NCBI GenBank assembly: GCA_963977125.1
Contig: CAXBNJ010000002.1
Span: 248,001 to 312,000 of the forward strand
Direction of reading: 5' to 3'
Origin: UBA2705 sp963977125
GTDB taxonomy: Bacteria > Pseudomonadota > Alphaproteobacteria > Micavibrionales > Micavibrionaceae
DNA: 64,000 nt
Positions 8,618 through 16,803 of the stretch are shown here, piece after piece (within the stretch, counting starts at the first letter, position 1; every line of letters begins with the position of its first letter). The position numbers were made by a program, and so were the translations under genes. Under the pieces are notes generated by a model. It saw nothing but the letters and a program-made list of their open reading frames with translations. It was not told the origin of the DNA and ran no database searches.

Positions 8618-9754
8618 TTACATAGCAACGGCACTTTGAGCCTTACCCGCATTCATAAAAATCTCTTCAGCTAATTTATCTGCGGCCATGCCTGTTGGCA
8701 TATTATGCTTCGCCGCATAATCAAATATTTTCATGGTTACGTTTTCGATCTCAGCCACGTGCTGCTTTAGATTCTCTTCGTTTAAGGCGTGGTTAAGTGG
8801 GTTTTCAGTAAGTTGGAAAAACTCATAGCCCACACACATAACGCCGCCAGAATTAATCACATAATCAGGCGCATATAAAATGCCCTTATCATGCAAGGCT
8901 TGGTCATGGTCTCGGCTCAAGAGTTGGTTATTCGCCGCACCCGCTATAATGCCGCATTTCAGGCGTTTAATCGTTGTATCATTCACCGTTGCTCCCAACG
9001 CGCAAGGCGCGTAAATATCAACAGGCATATCATAGATATCATCAAGGCCGACAATATGGACATTAGCGAAATCTTGCTTAGCTAGCGCTAAAGCGTCTTC
9101 ATTCACATCAGTTAAAAATAACGTCGCCCCTTCACTATCCAGTAAACGGCATAAATCATAGCCAACCGAGCCTATGCCCTGTACGCCGACTTTTAAGCCC
9201 TTTACCGTACCAACCTTCAATTTATACTTCACAGCGGCTTTCAGCCCGCAAAATACGCCAAAGGCTGTATAAGGCGATGGATTGCCCCCAACAGGATTCT
9301 CAACGCGCTCTTTCAATACTGATCTGGGAAGCCCCGCTGCAAATTTTGTGTTTTTAGAAATAGACAGCATATTTTCTTCTGTCGTGCCGACATCTTCCGC
9401 CGTGATATAGCTACCGCCCATATAGTCAACAGCTTCGCCCATAGCTTCAAAAAGCGCTTCCGTTTTATCTTTACGTGGATCACCAATGATAACTGACTTA
9501 CCGCCGCCTAAAGGCAAGCCCGCCAAAGAAGATTTATAGGTCATACCGCGTGAAAGGCGTAATACATCATTAAGTGCATCGCTCTGCGTTTCATAGCTCA
9601 CCATACGGCAACCGCCAAGTGAGGGGCCAAGATTAGTATTATGAACTGAGATAATGGCCTTTAAGCCAGCTGCATCGTCTTCAAAATAAACAACGCGCTC
9701 GTGATCTGCATAACTTGCATGATTCTTAACATCTAATTCTTTTACAACCAACAT
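8618..9754 (-). CDS. ldh: Leucine dehydrogenase (Glu/Leu/Phe/Val dehydrogenase family)
   Basis: The 378-residue protein has the amino acid dehydrogenase N-terminal domain with the two lysine motifs MTYKSSLAGL (Lys74) and PLGGGKSVI (Lys86), then a GPSLGG block upstream and a C-terminal NAD-binding domain with VGVQGIGSVGYDL. Length and motifs fit leucine dehydrogenase rather than the longer glutamate dehydrogenases. It reversibly deaminates branched-chain amino acids to 2-oxo acids with NAD+, a first step in branched-chain amino acid breakdown. No ketoacid dehydrogenase genes adjoin it. The 399-base region upstream holds a hairpin terminator and two inverted repeats that could bear on its expression. 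Substrate preference cannot be fixed from sequence alone; valine or phenylalanine are alternatives. Confidence 0.88.
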   Translation of the reverse strand: MLVVKELDVKNHASYADHERVVYFEDDAAGLKAIISVHNTNLGPSLGGCRMVSYETQSDALNDVLRLSRGMTYKSSLAGLPLGGGKSVIIGDPRKDKTEALFEAMGEAVDYMGGSYITAEDVGTTEENMLSISKNTKFAAGLPRSVLKERVENPVGGNPSPYTAFGVFCGLKAAVKYKLKVGTVKGLKVGVQGIGSVGYDLCRLLDSEGATLFLTDVNEDALALAKQDFANVHIVGLDDIYDMPVDIYAPCALGATVNDTTIKRLKCGIIAGAANNQLLSRDHDQALHDKGILYAPDYVINSGGVMCVGYEFFQLTENPLNHALNEENLKQHVAEIENVTMKIFDYAAKHNMPTGMAADKLAEEIFMNAGKAQSAVAM

Positions 9755-9875
9755 AATGACGGCTCCTTATAAGCTACAATTGATAGTTTACTCTTGTGTA
9801 GGACAATCCCTAATAAGCATTAAAATCACTCGCACCTTATCTGATGTTTTTAGCCGCGACAATCGTGCAGCGCAC

Positions 9876-9914
9876 AAAAAATTGCCGCCTCAGTTATAAA
9901 ACTGACGGCGGCAA
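9876..9914 (-). terminator. Intrinsic terminator or attenuator upstream of leucine dehydrogenase
   Basis: TTGCCGCC-(T)-CAGT pairs with ACTG-(A)-CGGCGGCAA around a TATAAA loop. Read on the minus strand the stem is followed by six T residues (9876-9881), the classic intrinsic terminator form. It lies about 240 bases after the tsaC stop and about 120 before the leucine dehydrogenase start, so it may end a small separate transcript or act as an attenuator. Confidence 0.75.
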
Positions 9915-9936
9915 GTTGTGGGTACCAAACCTAAAC

Positions 9937-10056
9937 TTAAATAGTCAAACAAACGAATTGTGAGAAACGCCTGCAATTTCTTAAATACGAACCTAAACCT
10001 AACCTAAACAACACACTTAATCTTGTACCTTGTTTCAATGCAATTACTCTGTCCAT
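9937..10056 (-). CDS. Possible 39-residue leader peptide or small protein
   Basis: Within the 399-base gap between tsaC and leucine dehydrogenase, an ATG at 10054-10056 opens a 39-codon frame ending 22 bases before the terminator at 9876-9914. The peptide has seven leucines and six arginines, with a core RLSVLFRLGLGSYLR. An AAGG lies 12 bases upstream, a weak ribosome site. The start codon is inside a 9-base inverted repeat. A short leucine-rich frame followed at once by a terminator and then a leucine-catabolic gene resembles a leader-peptide arrangement, but the frame could be chance or the transcript could be a noncoding RNA. Confidence 0.25.
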   Translation of the reverse strand: MDRVIALKQGTRLSVLFRLGLGSYLRNCRRFSQFVCLTI

Positions 10057-10062
10057 TGAAAC
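10032..10062. repeat. Perfect 9-base inverted repeat
   Basis: GTTTCAATG at 10032-10040 and CATTGAAAC at 10054-10062 are perfect complements with a 13-base loop. They could form an RNA stem or an operator. The rest of the 9755-10153 gap also holds a TTATGTA/TACATAA pair and several AACCTAAAC-like units (9928-9936 and 9990-10009); no tRNA is seen. Confidence 0.6.
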
Positions 10063-10070
10063 GTAAAACC

Positions 10071-10091
10071 TTATGTATTTAATTTACATAA
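10071..10091. repeat. TTATGTA/TACATAA inverted repeat
   Basis: Seven-base perfect arms with a seven-base A+T-rich centre, an operator-like palindrome between tsaC and the predicted small transcript. The factor that would bind it is not known. Confidence 0.5.
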
Positions 10092-10153
10092 AGTTTTATC
10101 TAATCGCAACATAAACTAGCATCTGTTTGATTTTATTGTGGAAATCGTGATTA

Positions 10154-11137
10154 CTATTTATGCGCAGCACGGCGTAAACGGTCATTAATTGCAATACCTA
10201 GCCCCTTATCGGGGATATTCATGACAGCAATGCGCTTATGGCCTGCCCCGTCAAGCTGGCGTAAATAGCTAAACAAATTAGAAGCCGCTTCGTATAAATC
10301 GCCTGCGACGCTTAAATTCATGACCTGTTCTGCGGGTAAATTCTGCGCAAAGCCACCGCCTTTAACGCCAATAAATTTTAACGAGCCAAAACCGAGCAGC
10401 GCTTCATCCGCCTCTATATCAACAGCATTAAGCCGTAAATCTGCATCAGGCGCATAATGCTTAAGCAATTGCCCCGGCGAAGTCGGCGCATCTGGATTAC
10501 CGTAGCCAATTTCAGGTTTTAGCCCTTCAACCGCTTCAATATCTTCAGCTGTAATGCTGCCCGGTCTTAAGATCACGGGAAGCGCCCCGCTTAAATCTAA
10601 AATTGTTGATTCTAGCCCAACCGCACATTGGCCACCCGCGAGGATTAAATCAACGGCATCGCCAAGCGATTCACTAACGTGAATAGGCGAAGTTGGGCTG
10701 ATTGTACCTGACTTATTCGCAGAAGGCGCGGCAAGCGGTAAATCACACGCTTCAAGCAATTGACGCGCCACGGCATGGGCAGGGCAGCGCATCCCTAATG
10801 TAGGAAGGCCAGCGCTTACTAAATCAGATATACCGTTATTGGGTTTTTGCTTTAGAATAAGCGTTAAAGGCCCCGGCCAAAAATGCGCGGCATAACGTGC
10901 AGCGCGCTCATCCATATCCACATAAAGCGCCGCCTGTTCAGCTGAGGCAACATGGACGATTAACGGGTTAAATTGTGGGCGACCTTTCGCTTCAAATATG
11001 CGCGCCACAGCGCGGCTATCCAAAGCATTAGCCGCAAGGCCATAAACCGTTTCAGTCGGCATAGCAACAAGCCCCCCATCACGGAGGAGATCAGCAGCCT
11101 GTGCGAGCACGGCTTTATGTACAGCTTTAATGACCAT
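10154..11137 (-). CDS. tsaC: Threonylcarbamoyl-AMP synthase (Sua5 type)
   Basis: The 327-residue protein has the YrdC/Sua5 fold motifs MPTETVYGLAANA (about 26-38), KGRPQFNPL (51-59) and APSANKSG. Its length exceeds YrdC (about 190) because it carries the C-terminal Sua5 domain, so it is the Sua5 type. It makes threonylcarbamoyl-AMP from threonine, bicarbonate and ATP for the t6A37 modification of tRNAs that read ANN codons. No other t6A gene is in the window. It starts 63 bases after the stop of the gene at 11201 on the same strand, and may be cotranscribed with it. Confidence 0.93.
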   Translation of the reverse strand: MVIKAVHKAVLAQAADLLRDGGLVAMPTETVYGLAANALDSRAVARIFEAKGRPQFNPLIVHVASAEQAALYVDMDERAARYAAHFWPGPLTLILKQKPNNGISDLVSAGLPTLGMRCPAHAVARQLLEACDLPLAAPSANKSGTISPTSPIHVSESLGDAVDLILAGGQCAVGLESTILDLSGALPVILRPGSITAEDIEAVEGLKPEIGYGNPDAPTSPGQLLKHYAPDADLRLNAVDIEADEALLGFGSLKFIGVKGGGFAQNLPAEQVMNLSVAGDLYEAASNLFSYLRQLDGAGHKRIAVMNIPDKGLGIAINDRLRRAAHK

Positions 11138-11200
11138 GATGCTAATAAATGAAATTTAGACGTGAAAAGCAAGGAACAAATTAAACTGCGCCGCCAAAAC

Positions 11201-12202
11201 TCAAAGCCCTAAATAGGCTTCAACGCGTTTGACTTGCGTTTTGTTAGAGAAATCGAGAAAGCTATTCCAATGGGTTTTTAACAATAAATACTTACCGAGC
11301 GTATAATCCTGACCACAATCGTTAAATTTCTGCCATAATTTTTGTGAATCCTGCGTGAGGTAATCATCCGTCATTTCATGCATAAAGCTGAGCGCTGAGC
11401 GTATAAACAAATTATCGAGCGCATCACATGCATTAATAGGGTGAGCCTCAAAAATATCTTTTAATGTGGCGTTTAACGAAAAATCTAAATCGGCCAATGC
11501 ATTAATATCGCGGCTACATACAAGCCCTATATTTTTTCGCGCTTTTTGCGCCATTTCTGCGGGTAGATAAGTTTGAACTTTTGCGAAGCGCTCACGCAAT
11601 AAACTAACAAATTGCTGCTTATCGCTATCGCTTGTTGCGGCTTCGTTAAATATATAGCCCATTTTTGCCCAAGCGTAACCACCAACATTATTGGCTGTCG
11701 CACTTAATGAAGTGCAGCCAATATCACGCAATGTTCCAATCATATTGCGCTGTAAAACGCGCCCCAGGTTATTATTCTTATGACGGACTTGAATATCAGC
11801 ATTGGTGGAAATCAGCTTATTATCTTCGATAGATAGATCACGACTATAAGTGAAGGTTATTGAATCCGCATCAGCCTCTTCATATACGGGCTGCGATAGA
11901 CATAAAGAGGCGCCTTGATTTGTAAAGACAAGCGCGCAATTTGTGCCTTCAGGCAGATCTTTCGTCAGGCTTTCATACAGCACATCTGGCGCAAGTCTTA
12001 TATAATCCTGCCAGCCCTTATAAATACTCTCCCGCACTTCATTATCCGTAAGGTCTTGATTGCCAAAAGACAAATAAGGGAGAGCCTCAAGCGCTGACCA
12101 AAAATCAACCACCTGTGGATCTCCCTCTTCTGATTTGGTGTTTAATGACATCGCCACCCCTAACAAAACAATAAAAAAATAGATTATCACAGAAAAACGC
12201 AC
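11201..12202 (-). CDS. Unknown exported protein
   Basis: I do not recognise this 333-residue protein. It starts with a GTG codon and a hydrophobic stretch (residues 3-18) that looks like a signal peptide or N-terminal anchor. An alternative ATG at residue 18 would remove it and leave a cytoplasmic protein. The rest is mostly polar and helical, with several cysteines, including one in GTNCALVF and a pair bracketing a SLCLSQP segment. It is upstream of tsaC on the minus strand and divergent from the gene at 12293, with the two sharing a 90-base intergenic region. No function is proposed. Confidence 0.7.
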   Translation of the reverse strand: MRFSVIIYFFIVLLGVAMSLNTKSEEGDPQVVDFWSALEALPYLSFGNQDLTDNEVRESIYKGWQDYIRLAPDVLYESLTKDLPEGTNCALVFTNQGASLCLSQPVYEEADADSITFTYSRDLSIEDNKLISTNADIQVRHKNNNLGRVLQRNMIGTLRDIGCTSLSATANNVGGYAWAKMGYIFNEAATSDSDKQQFVSLLRERFAKVQTYLPAEMAQKARKNIGLVCSRDINALADLDFSLNATLKDIFEAHPINACDALDNLFIRSALSFMHEMTDDYLTQDSQKLWQKFNDCGQDYTLGKYLLLKTHWNSFLDFSNKTQVKRVEAYLGL

Positions 12203-12224
12203 AAATCAATTATGAAAAAGAACA

Positions 12225-12253
12225 TTGACATAACGCTGCGGGTAAGCTATTAA
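12225..12253 (+). promoter_or_regulatory. Predicted sigma-70 promoter for the gene at 12293
   Basis: TTGACA at 12225-12230, a 17-base spacer, and TATTAA at 12248-12253. The predicted start, near 12260, leaves a leader of about 33 bases with an AGAGG ribosome site ahead of the ATG. Confidence 0.6.
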
Positions 12254-12292
12254 TATGGACGAATTATAGCGCTAATTAAAGTAGAGGCCACT

Positions 12293-12931
12293 ATGACAAC
12301 CATAGAAGAAGCATTAAACAAACAAAACGCGATTACGGATGGCGAGATTTCTAAAGTTTTCACGCGTCTTATAAAGAATAATAAGATTTCTGAAAAAGCA
12401 GTCACACACAAAAATGGAAATATCCAGCAAAATATTGGGGCCCCAAACAGCCTAAGCGAATATTTCAAACGCTTCGCCAATATTGGTGTCAAAAACATCC
12501 CTACACTTACAACAGAGCAGATTTTGCAGAATAAAGAATTTCAAGACTATCGCGCGCAGTTAAACGCACAAGGTTATGATGTCGAAATTAAGGAGACAAA
12601 AAAAAGCACCGGTACAAAAGGCTTTAGCATTGCATCAACCGTGTTTAAAGCCGCCGCTATTGGCGCTCTTACACTTGGCGGGCCCTTTATTATGCCTTTG
12701 GGCACTATGGCTATGAGTTTTGCAACCGCGCTGTCTGAAGTTAAAACTTTCGAAACAGCTGCTCATATAAAGCTCAATATAAAAAAACTTGAACCAGTTG
12801 CACTGCCCGCGTCCATGGCACTCCCTGCCCCCGAAGCACAAGAAGTTGAACAAGTTGAGGCGAGCAACTTATTGGCAGAGATCAACCAGCAGACCACAAA
12901 GCAAACTGTAAGAGAACCTGCAATTACCTAA
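12293..12931 (+). CDS. Unknown protein with a central hydrophobic stretch
   Basis: A 212-residue product with no family that I recognise. The N-terminal half is polar (many Lys, Asn, Glu), with an AQGYDVEIKETKKS segment reminiscent of small cytoplasmic domains. Residues 120-150 are hydrophobic and Gly-rich (AAAIGALTLGGP) and could be one or two membrane passes, and the C terminus is rich in Glu, Gln and Ala. The gene has a good promoter, an AGAGG ribosome site and a strong terminator, so it is a single-gene transcript. It sits where sdhB would follow sdhA in most relatives but points the opposite way and shows no iron-sulfur cysteine motifs. Confidence 0.75.
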   Translation: MTTIEEALNKQNAITDGEISKVFTRLIKNNKISEKAVTHKNGNIQQNIGAPNSLSEYFKRFANIGVKNIPTLTTEQILQNKEFQDYRAQLNAQGYDVEIKETKKSTGTKGFSIASTVFKAAAIGALTLGGPFIMPLGTMAMSFATALSEVKTFETAAHIKLNIKKLEPVALPASMALPAPEAQEVEQVEASNLLAEINQQTTKQTVREPAIT

Positions 12932-12940
12932 TAAAATAAA

Positions 12941-12972
12941 AAAGCGCCGCATAAATTTGCGGCGCTTTTTTT
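12941..12972. terminator. Bidirectional terminator between the 12293 gene and sdhA
   Basis: AAAGCGCCGC and GCGGCGCTTT pair perfectly around an 8-base loop, followed by seven T residues on the plus strand and A residues on the other side. It serves the plus-strand gene at 12293 and, from the other side, sdhA. Confidence 0.88.
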
Positions 12973-12987
12973 AATCTGATATCGCTT

Positions 12988-14778
12988 TTAATAAACACGT
13001 TTTTTCGGCGGTACAGCTTCGCATTCATCCGTAAGCGTTGTCAAAATAACGGGACGCTCACCTAATGTCACTTTGCCTTTACCATCGACTTTTACGGTCG
13101 AGTGCTTCATCCAATTAACATCATCGCGATCGGGGTAATCTTCATGCGCATGGGCACCGCGGCTTTCTTTGCGGCTATTGGCACAATGCAGTGTTGCCAC
13201 AGCTTGATAAAGCAGATTATCAAGCTCAAGCGTTTCAACAAGATCCGTGTTGAAGATCATTGAATCATCGTTAACGCGCAAATCATGTTTCGCTTGGAAA
13301 ATCGCGTCGATTTTCTCAACGCCCGCTTCTAAAGTTTCATCTGTGCGGAACACGGCGGCGTGGTTTTGCATAGTGCGCTGCATATCATCACGAAGTTGCG
13401 CTGTCGGGGTTGAGCCCTTCGCATAGCGGTAATGATCAAGGCGTTCTATCGCGCTTGCACCGGCATCGCCTTTCAAGATTTTGTGTTTTTCGCCCGGTGT
13501 CATGGTCTCTGCCGCTTGAATAGCCGCCGCTCGACCAAAGACAACCAAATCAAGTAACGAGTTAGACCCTAAACGATTCGCGCCGTGTACAGAAACACAA
13601 GCCGCTTCACCAATCGCCATCAAACCCGGAACGACGGCGTTCGGGTCTTTTTTGGTTGGGTTAAGCACTTCTGTGCGTACATTGGTTGGAATGCCGCCCA
13701 TATTATAATGCACTGTTGGTAAAACAGGGATAGGGTCTTTTGTCACATCCACGCCCGCAAAGACGCGCGCGGTCTCTGCAATACCTGGCAAGCGAGAGAA
13801 AATAACGTCTGGATCTAAATGTTCCAAATGTAAATGAATATGATCCCCGCGCGGTCCTACGCCGCGGCCTTCATTAATTTCAATCGTCATAGAGCGGCTA
13901 ACCACATCGCGGCTGGCCAAATCTTTGGCTGATGGCGCATAGCGCTCCATAAAGCGTTCGCCCTCGGAATTGGTTAAATAGCCACCTTCGCCACGCACGC
14001 CCTCAGTAATCAGACAGCCCGCACCATAAACGCCCGTTGGGTGGAATTGGACAAACTCCATATCTTGCAACGGCAAGCCTGCACGCGCGATCATCGCATT
14101 GCCATCACCTGTGCAAGTATGCGCCGAAGTACAAGAGAAATACGCACGACCATAGCCGCCAGTCGCCAATACAACTTTATGCGCGCGGAAACGATGGATT
14201 TTGCCATCATCTAAATTCCACGCCATAACGCCAACACATTCGCCATCTTCCATGATTAAATCAAGGGCAAAATATTCAATAAAAAACTCAGCTTTATGTT
14301 TTAAAGCTTGCTGATAAAGCGTGTGCAAAATCGCGTGACCTGTACGATCAGCCGCGGCGCATGTACGCTGCGCAGTGCCTTCACCGAATTTTGTCGTCAT
14401 GCCGCCAAATGGGCGTTGATAAATTTTGCCCTCAGCTGTACGTGAAAATGGCACGCCTTGATGCTCAAGTTCGTAAATAGCCGGAATAGCTTCCTTACAC
14501 ATATATTCAATCGCATCTTGGTCACCGAGCCAATCAGAGCCTTTAATGGTGTCATACATATGCCAGCGCCAATCATCTTCGCCCATATTACCAAGCGCCG
14601 CAGATATACCGCCTTGCGCGGCCACTGTGTGAGAGCGCGTCGGGAAAACTTTAGAAAGACAAGCGGTCTTTAGACCTTTTTCAGCCATACCAAATGTTGC
14701 ACGCAAACCTGCACCGCCGCCACCGACGACCACAACATCATAATAATGATCAATAATTTCATATGTAGCTTTTGTCAT
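12988..14778 (-). CDS. sdhA: Succinate dehydrogenase flavoprotein subunit
   Basis: The 596-residue protein has the dinucleotide-binding motif VVVVGGGGAGLRA (about 15-27), the covalent-FAD histidine in TRSHTVAAQGG (His50) and the catalytic region HPTGVYGAG. Its length matches bacterial SdhA (about 590-600). In complex II it oxidises succinate to fumarate on the cytoplasmic side and passes electrons to the iron-sulfur subunit. It is third in a minus-strand operon sdhC-sdhD-sdhA, 66 bases after sdhD. sdhB does not follow; a terminator and a convergent unrelated gene stand there instead, so sdhB must be elsewhere in the genome. Confidence 0.97.
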   Translation of the reverse strand: MTKATYEIIDHYYDVVVVGGGGAGLRATFGMAEKGLKTACLSKVFPTRSHTVAAQGGISAALGNMGEDDWRWHMYDTIKGSDWLGDQDAIEYMCKEAIPAIYELEHQGVPFSRTAEGKIYQRPFGGMTTKFGEGTAQRTCAAADRTGHAILHTLYQQALKHKAEFFIEYFALDLIMEDGECVGVMAWNLDDGKIHRFRAHKVVLATGGYGRAYFSCTSAHTCTGDGNAMIARAGLPLQDMEFVQFHPTGVYGAGCLITEGVRGEGGYLTNSEGERFMERYAPSAKDLASRDVVSRSMTIEINEGRGVGPRGDHIHLHLEHLDPDVIFSRLPGIAETARVFAGVDVTKDPIPVLPTVHYNMGGIPTNVRTEVLNPTKKDPNAVVPGLMAIGEAACVSVHGANRLGSNSLLDLVVFGRAAAIQAAETMTPGEKHKILKGDAGASAIERLDHYRYAKGSTPTAQLRDDMQRTMQNHAAVFRTDETLEAGVEKIDAIFQAKHDLRVNDDSMIFNTDLVETLELDNLLYQAVATLHCANSRKESRGAHAHEDYPDRDDVNWMKHSTVKVDGKGKVTLGERPVILTTLTDECEAVPPKKRVY

Positions 14779-14844
14779 TGTCTTACTTATCCTTAATACG
14801 TCTATAGATATGTGTTTACCTGATATTTTGCGCTTATGCCGCGT

Positions 14845-15243
14845 TTACAGGGAAATAGAGATGAGTGCATAAATACATGCTATCGCCGAAGCCGTGTAGA
14901 GCAAACGCTGTCCAACAAGCTTAAAAATCTTTAAGCCTTCATGGTGAATGTAATCTTCAATAACCGTCTGCAAACCAAGTACAGCGTGATAGTGAATAGA
15001 GATCACAAGCAATATAGCCAAGATCGCGTTTAAAGGCTGTGCGACCCATGAGACAACTTCTGCATGGCTAGCGCCCAATATATGAGCATGAACCGCCCAC
15101 AGCGCCCAAGGCATCAAAATCAAAAGCGCAACAGATGTTAGGCGCTGCATCATCCAGTGATGTGTGCCGCTTCTTGCGCTGCCGTGACCTTTAACTTGTT
15201 TCAATGGCGCTACAAATTCAGCGCCTTTTTTATAATGTGGCAT
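14845..15243 (-). CDS. sdhD: Succinate dehydrogenase membrane anchor
   Basis: The 132-residue protein has three predicted membrane helices (about 35-54, 70-88 and 107-129). His86 in IHYHAVLGLQTVIEDY is in the place of the haem ligand of SdhD. The N terminus is polar, with GSARSGTHHW before the first helix, as in alphaproteobacterial SdhD. Together with SdhC it binds haem b and ubiquinone and anchors SdhAB. It follows sdhC by 15 bases and precedes sdhA by 66, giving a clear operon. Confidence 0.92.
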   Translation of the reverse strand: MPHYKKGAEFVAPLKQVKGHGSARSGTHHWMMQRLTSVALLILMPWALWAVHAHILGASHAEVVSWVAQPLNAILAILLVISIHYHAVLGLQTVIEDYIHHEGLKIFKLVGQRLLYTASAIACIYALISISL

Positions 15244-15258
15244 GTCTAGAAACCTTCC

Positions 15259-15666
15259 CTATTTCAATACAAAATAATATGCGCAATACCAATAGCCAAG
15301 CGACGCAGCGCCTGTACCGAGCAAAACAAATGCGCCGGCATAATATGCATTTTGTATCTTGAATAATTTACCGCTATCCCAGAATAAATGACGCAGGCCA
15401 TTAAACATGTGATAGAAGATGCAAACAGTCAGCACAAATAATAAGCCGCGCCCAACAAAGCTCTCTAGCGCAGCAATAAAGGCATCATAGCACTCAGCCC
15501 CACAAATCAGCGTTATACAAAACGCCAATAACAGCACAATAGAGCATAGCGAGAGGAAAACGCCTGTTGCCCGATGCAAGATCGACATAACAGAGGTCAT
15601 TTGCGGCTTGTAAACCTGCAGATGCGGCGATAAAGGCCGCTTTGCTTTGATATCGTGTTCACTCAT
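15259..15666 (-). CDS. sdhC: Succinate dehydrogenase cytochrome b556 subunit
   Basis: The 135-residue protein carries the SdhC signature SILHRATG at 28-35 and three membrane helices; His86 in FYHMFNGLRHLFWD matches the haem ligand. It is first in the sdhCDA operon. The region upstream (15667-15801) presumably holds the operon promoter; a TATAAA lies there on the minus strand, but no convincing -35. Confidence 0.93.
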   Translation of the reverse strand: MSEHDIKAKRPLSPHLQVYKPQMTSVMSILHRATGVFLSLCSIVLLLAFCITLICGAECYDAFIAALESFVGRGLLFVLTVCIFYHMFNGLRHLFWDSGKLFKIQNAYYAGAFVLLGTGAASLGYWYCAYYFVLK

Positions 15667-15801
15667 ATTTGGGTCCCATTTATAATCTTGTACGAATATA
15701 CCGCGTTTATACTAATGCGCCGCCGCCTGAATGAAAAGGCCATAAGCGAATTATTACAAATTTTTACTACAAACCCGACAATAAAGCCTGATTCACGCCG
15801 C

Positions 15802-16692
15802 TTATAAATTGATTTCCGAAAATTCAAGGTCATGACGGCGCTTTGAGCCCTTATATATAACAAGCCCGCTTAAGAAGATGGCGATTAAGCCGCCCACCGC
15901 GTAAATATCTGGTACTTCAGCAAAAAGGAAGAACCCAATAACCACCCCGTAAAATACTTGAATATAGTGATATAGTCCAATTTGTGAGGCCTCAATACGT
16001 TTCAAGGCCAGCACCATGCACACAGCGCCAATTAAGCTAAACACGGCAGAAAGAAAGAATAAGTGGAAATCAGCCCCCGGTGAGACAATGACTTCTCCAC
16101 GGACCATAACCAATCCAACAGCCAAATTCGCAATATTGGGATACACGATCAGCGCCATTTTACTTTCGACATGGACAAGCTTCTTTGACAAAGCGCTATT
16201 AATCACAAAAATAATCGCCACCATAATCGCGGCGAAATAAGCCATATTCCACTCGCCGAAACCTGGTTTAACGACCAGTACAGCCCCCACAAAACCTAAG
16301 ATCACGGCATAAATTTTATACATATGCAGCTTTTCTTGAAAAAACAGCGCAAAATATATAATGCCAAAAATCGGCGCGGTCATAATCAGAATATAAGCAT
16401 CAGTCATCGGCAACAACTTAAAGCTCAAAATCGCAAAATACCCCAAAGCCACATTGCTTAAGGCGCGCGCGGTCAACCATTTGGGGTTATGGACGGTAAA
16501 ATCTTCTTTTAAACCGCCACGAAAGACAGAAAACCCAACAAGCCCGATCAGCACAAGCAGTGAAGACCAAAACATAATATAAAACGGATCATAGCCAGCG
16601 ATTGAAAAACCTTTACGCAGGCCGTCACCGCCCGAATAAGCTAAGAAAGCCAGAAGGCTGACGCAAACCCCTATAAGGTGCTGGGTCTTCAT
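15802..16692 (-). CDS. EamA-type (DMT) transporter
   Basis: The 296-residue protein has about ten hydrophobic segments arranged as two EamA repeats, the second beginning near residue 150. It includes the repeat-end phrases FQEKLHMYKIYAVILGFVGA and YGVVIGFFLFAEVPD, typical of drug/metabolite exporters of the inner membrane. The substrate cannot be told from sequence. It lies between sdhC (136 bases away) and aspS, on the same strand as both. A hairpin terminator (16749-16777) and a separate start region suggest it is transcribed alone. Confidence 0.88.
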   Translation of the reverse strand: MKTQHLIGVCVSLLAFLAYSGGDGLRKGFSIAGYDPFYIMFWSSLLVLIGLVGFSVFRGGLKEDFTVHNPKWLTARALSNVALGYFAILSFKLLPMTDAYILIMTAPIFGIIYFALFFQEKLHMYKIYAVILGFVGAVLVVKPGFGEWNMAYFAAIMVAIIFVINSALSKKLVHVESKMALIVYPNIANLAVGLVMVRGEVIVSPGADFHLFFLSAVFSLIGAVCMVLALKRIEASQIGLYHYIQVFYGVVIGFFLFAEVPDIYAVGGLIAIFLSGLVIYKGSKRRHDLEFSEINL

Positions 16693-16748
16693 ATAGTTTT
16701 ATTCCTAATTAAAAGCTAAGCGTTATTAATCAACGTCTATGATAAATA

Positions 16749-16777
16749 AAAGCGCCCCTCATCGCAAAGGGCGCTTT
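16749..16777 (-). terminator. Terminator after aspS
   Basis: AAAGCGCCC pairs perfectly with GGGCGCTTT around an 11-base loop, followed on the minus strand by TTTTA. It sits 26 bases after the aspS stop. Confidence 0.8.
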
Positions 16778-16803
16778 CGAAAACTACACAATAAAGCTGT
16801 GGC

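Noticed and set aside
9755..10153. Possible tRNA or tmRNA in the 399-base gap
   Set aside because: No T-loop GGTTCGA-type motif or acceptor stem, and no tag-like reading frame of the tmRNA kind.
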